Assembly: GCF_018139145.2 (NCBI RefSeq)
Contig: NC_059471.1
Span: forward strand, 206,479,494-206,543,493
DNA: 64,000 nucleotides
Source: Gymnogyps californianus
Taxonomy: Eukaryota > Chordata > Aves > Accipitriformes > Cathartidae
Direction of reading: 5' to 3'
The notes under the pieces were generated by a model, which worked only from the letters and a program-made list of their open reading frames with translations, had not been told where the DNA came from and did no database searches. Positions 61,156 to 64,000 of this stretch are shown piece by piece; within the stretch, counting starts at the first letter, position 1, and each line of letters starts with the position of its first letter. A program made the position numbers and the translations under genes.

Positions 61156-61429
61156 TTAAATTATACAGGTTTATCTGTATTGCATTCAAGGAAAAACACT
61201 GGCAAAAAATTAGAATAAGGGCAAAGATGACTCAGGTTCCCACAGCGGTGGTTTATTTCTTATTATAACAAAGCACATACAATGAACCTATAAAAAAATG
61301 AGTGCACCTCATTCACTTGACATTTTCCAGTGATAAAGCCACCATCCATCTGAACGTATTTTCTTTTTCATATATGGTAGATTGTTCAATTGTACCAAGC
61401 AGCACAATATCTGGACAGAAGTGTCCCAC

Positions 61430-61580
61430 AGTGAGGCAGGAAAATATTATTACTCCATTATGGACTGAGGCAGAGAAAGACTTAAAGACTTGTTCAGATT
61501 CAGGCAGGAGGAGTAAGGCAGAGATGGGAATGGAAACCACATCTGCTATTTCCCAATCTAGTGCCTTAACACAGGGTTTG
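61430..61580 (-). mobile_element. MIR-like SINE (decayed)
   Basis: Reverse-orientation blocks are visible in order: CTGAGGCAGAGAAAGACTTA, GGCAGAGATGGGAATGGAAA, and ATTTCCCAATCTAGTGCCTT. They mirror CTGAGGCACAGAGAGGTTAA, CAGAGCTGGGAATTGAACC and CTCCCAGTCCAGTGCCTTAAC of old amniote SINEs. It overlaps chance ORFs on both strands. Confidence 0.65.
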
Positions 61581-63303
61581 CCTGGTTTCTTAAAGATGGC
61601 CTTCCCCCATATTTATGGGACCAGTGGACCACTGCTTCTCACTGTTCATCCAAGCACATCGCAGTTATTCATTCGTTTTAATGTATATGTCTTCCATGAG
61701 CCGCATGCTAGTTCTTTGCAGTGCCTACCATGAAAAACTACCCATATTAAGAAGTCTAACCTTAGTTTCAGGGTTGCTTATTCCATGCCTGTGCTATAAG
61801 GAACAGTCAGAACAGATGAATACAGATGAAAGGGATTGAAAAGCCTTCTCAGTTTCCTTGCTTTATGCATTGCCAGGGTTTTATCTGCCATTATCCCTCC
61901 TGTCCTGCTAGTCAGACTCAGTGACTGCTCAAGGACTGGTAGCAGAGTGGGATCCCTCACTCTGGAAGCTGTAGTGCTTGAAGCTGCATTTGGTAAGCAT
62001 CTAAAGCTATTATTTTGTCAATCATGTCACTATTCATTGAACGTTTAGCACAGACAAGTTTTTATTACTGTTTCTATGTTCTAGCTTCTACATTCTTTAT
62101 TGCCCTTTCCAAACAGGAGGTATTCAGCCCCATCTAGCTCTGCATGCCCACCATATCCTTTCCAATGCCAGTTGCTAACTGCCAGTCACGTACAGGTGTT
62201 ACCCACCCAATAAAGCAAATCCAGCTCTCCTAGCCTGAGACAGACCTCTCAGCTGGCCCTATTCCTATTCTTCTCTCTGCATGTTTCCAGAGAAGTCTGC
62301 TAAGGGCAGTATCCCAGTACAGCAGCAGAGACACCCAGCAATGTGCTTAATCAGCTCTGGGAAACTGTACCCAGAACAATTCCTGATGAGATCCTCAAAA
62401 GGAGAATATTTTAGAGGAAAGGCAGTGTGAAATGTCAGATGAGGAAACAAATACATAAGTTGATTGCTGGGAGAAATGACTTAGATCTCTCTCGTGGCTC
62501 ATCTTTCCAATTAAATATGTTGTCCTGTTATTGTGCCTTCTCTTCAAGGAGAGTCTGATATTGGTATTGAAGATTAAACCAGTGCTGGTTTTGGAAAGGC
62601 TCAGATTTTCAATCTGCTCGCCCAACACTAATATTTATTTGCTCTGCTGACAGAGAATATTGAGAAGAGATACCTCTATTTTCAGACCTGCGTACAGATG
62701 ATGTTCCCAAAACTTTGCTGTATTATCAGGTTCCAGAACATACTTTGCTTTGTCTGTTTCTGTCCAGAGGATCACATTGCAGTTACAGGCTATCACCATA
62801 CTAGAAATACATTGACTTTTGCCATTAGTCCCATGAAGATGAATACAACAGTATCATTAATTAAAAAAAAATTAAAAGTCGTTATTCTTACAGCTTCCCA
62901 GAGCTTTGTGTGTAATCTGGTCCAGCCATTGTCAAAACCTGTATGTTATGTGATATTGAGTGCTTTGTCAAATGATAAAAAAAATTCCCAGGAGAAGGCT
63001 AGGGGCCCATGGAGGCTGTCCCCCGGGGAGACCAGTGGAAGGTCTGCCCTTGTGCCAGGGAGGTGGGGAGCCCCCAGCAACTTCTCAGCAGCAAAATTGC
63101 TGTTCTTTCTCTTCACAACAAAGTTAACAAGGGAATCAGTTTCACTGACCAGCTTCCGTGTCTAGGGAGCTGCTGGTTTGGCATAAAGTTTGTACTGATT
63201 TGCTGCTTCATTTGATTCAAATCAAAATCACATTTCTGGAAAAATAAGTCAGCAAACTGGAAACTTGTTTTGTATCCAGATTTACTCTGTATTTTTTGAA
63301 AAT

Positions 63304-63834
63304 TTAGGCTTTTAGATCCTTAAGTAGGATTAAAATTATGCAATAATGTAGGTAGCCAAATATGAAAACATAGCTAACTAAATAATAAATTGCTATAGTT
63401 TGCAAGAAAAGCCAGTACCACAAATCTGCAAATAGGATACACATCAAAAATCTGGGTATTAAAAATAATGATAGTTTTGGGGATTTCTGAGTCTCTTTTC
63501 TGGGTCCATACATTTCCAAACTTTCCAGTAACATTGTAAGGAGTAGGAAATTTCCATTTAAAAAAAGAAAGAAACCCCCCCCCCACATTTCCTGAGGTTT
63601 TAGGAAAAATGCCAAATGTTGTGAGGTTGTGATAAAAGCATGGGTGTTAGCAACATCAAGAGCAAGAATAACTTTCTGCAAGCATTGCAAACACTGCTGT
63701 TCTGACAAAAGCAATGTAATGTATCTTGAGCAATAGCCCCCTTTACTATGCTCACATGCTGCACTGACATGTCTAAAATTTCCTAATTTGCATTGTGCCC
63801 ACTGTGTGTACACGCTACTTGCTTTGTACCTCAT
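63304..63834 (-). other. unexplained 176-codon ORF, no recognised homology
   Basis: From the ATG at 63834 the minus strand stays open for 176 codons in AT-rich sequence. The N-terminal part is cysteine- and histidine-containing, and the C-terminal half is strongly hydrophobic with membrane-like stretches. It contains a glycine/phenylalanine block made by the C10 run. No domain or family is recognised, and no promoter or splice context supports it. Composition (T-rich coding strand) favours long chance frames. Most likely non-coding. Confidence 0.15.
63575..63584. repeat. C10 homopolymer
   Basis: Ten C on the plus strand, read as the GGG part of the minus-strand ORF at 63304..63834. A length error here would break that ORF. 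Confidence 0.85.
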
Positions 63835-64000
63835 TGTTTTCAATTGTGCAAAGTAAAATTAGCCACGTGCAAAGTAAAATTTGACTATATGGTATAAACT
63901 AATGCTATATAATGTTGCTTATACATGTAAGTAGAAATTGCATTAGCACTTTATAAACTGGCAGGCATGATAAAATATAATAAGCAAATAATGATTATGT

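Larger units (their letters stand above)
55043..64000. other. upstream intergenic sequence
   Basis: Holds the tandem decamer, two MIR-like fragments and the 176-codon minus-strand ORF. A plus-strand frame at 62698..63165 (155 codons) shows no homology. No RNA gene was recognised. Nothing else is supported. Confidence 0.55.

Overview
The window is vertebrate nuclear DNA, almost certainly avian. It is AT-rich and gene-poor, with one large CpG island. It carries CR1 LINE tails ending in the bird-type ATTCTATGA repeat, and no Alu, L1 or other mammal-type young repeats were seen. The only recognisable protein-coding exon is the first coding exon of MAGI2 on the minus strand (35386..35686). It encodes the N-terminal basic segment and PDZ0 domain of the long isoform and ends at a clear GTAAG splice donor.

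Layout. 1..35385 is the 5' part of MAGI2 intron 1, read on the minus strand toward position 1. It holds AT-rich sequence, simple repeats, several decayed MIR/L3-like elements, one truncated CR1 LINE with a broken reverse transcriptase (about 26975..28099), and GC-rich islets at 16.4, 17.5-18.1 and 19 kb. About 34860..36660 is the promoter CpG island. It contains exon 1, the probable 5' UTR with a tiny upstream ORF in excellent initiation context, GC boxes, a YY1-like motif, and very long G homopolymers just inside the intron. About 36661..64000 is upstream sequence. No protein-coding gene is recognisable there, but there are two more CR1 tails (44.65 and 54.8 kb), more old SINE-like fragments, small tandem repeats and two CTCF-type motifs (50.5 and 53.2 kb).

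How it fits together. This is the 5' end of one very long gene plus its upstream regulatory space. In human the MAGI2 promoter region also produces a head-to-head lncRNA (MAGI2-AS3). A plus-strand divergent transcript starting in this CpG island is therefore plausible, but its exons cannot be placed from sequence alone. Most other open reading frames are chance frames. The items most worth testing are the MAGI2 uORF, a possible alternative MAGI2 first exon in the 17.5-18.1 kb islet whose splice phase matches exon 1, a 98-nt intronic cassette that would act as a poison exon, a 96-nt antisense cassette with consensus splice sites and a single open frame, and a convergent CTCF-motif arrangement around the upstream region. 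No new multi-gene system was found.
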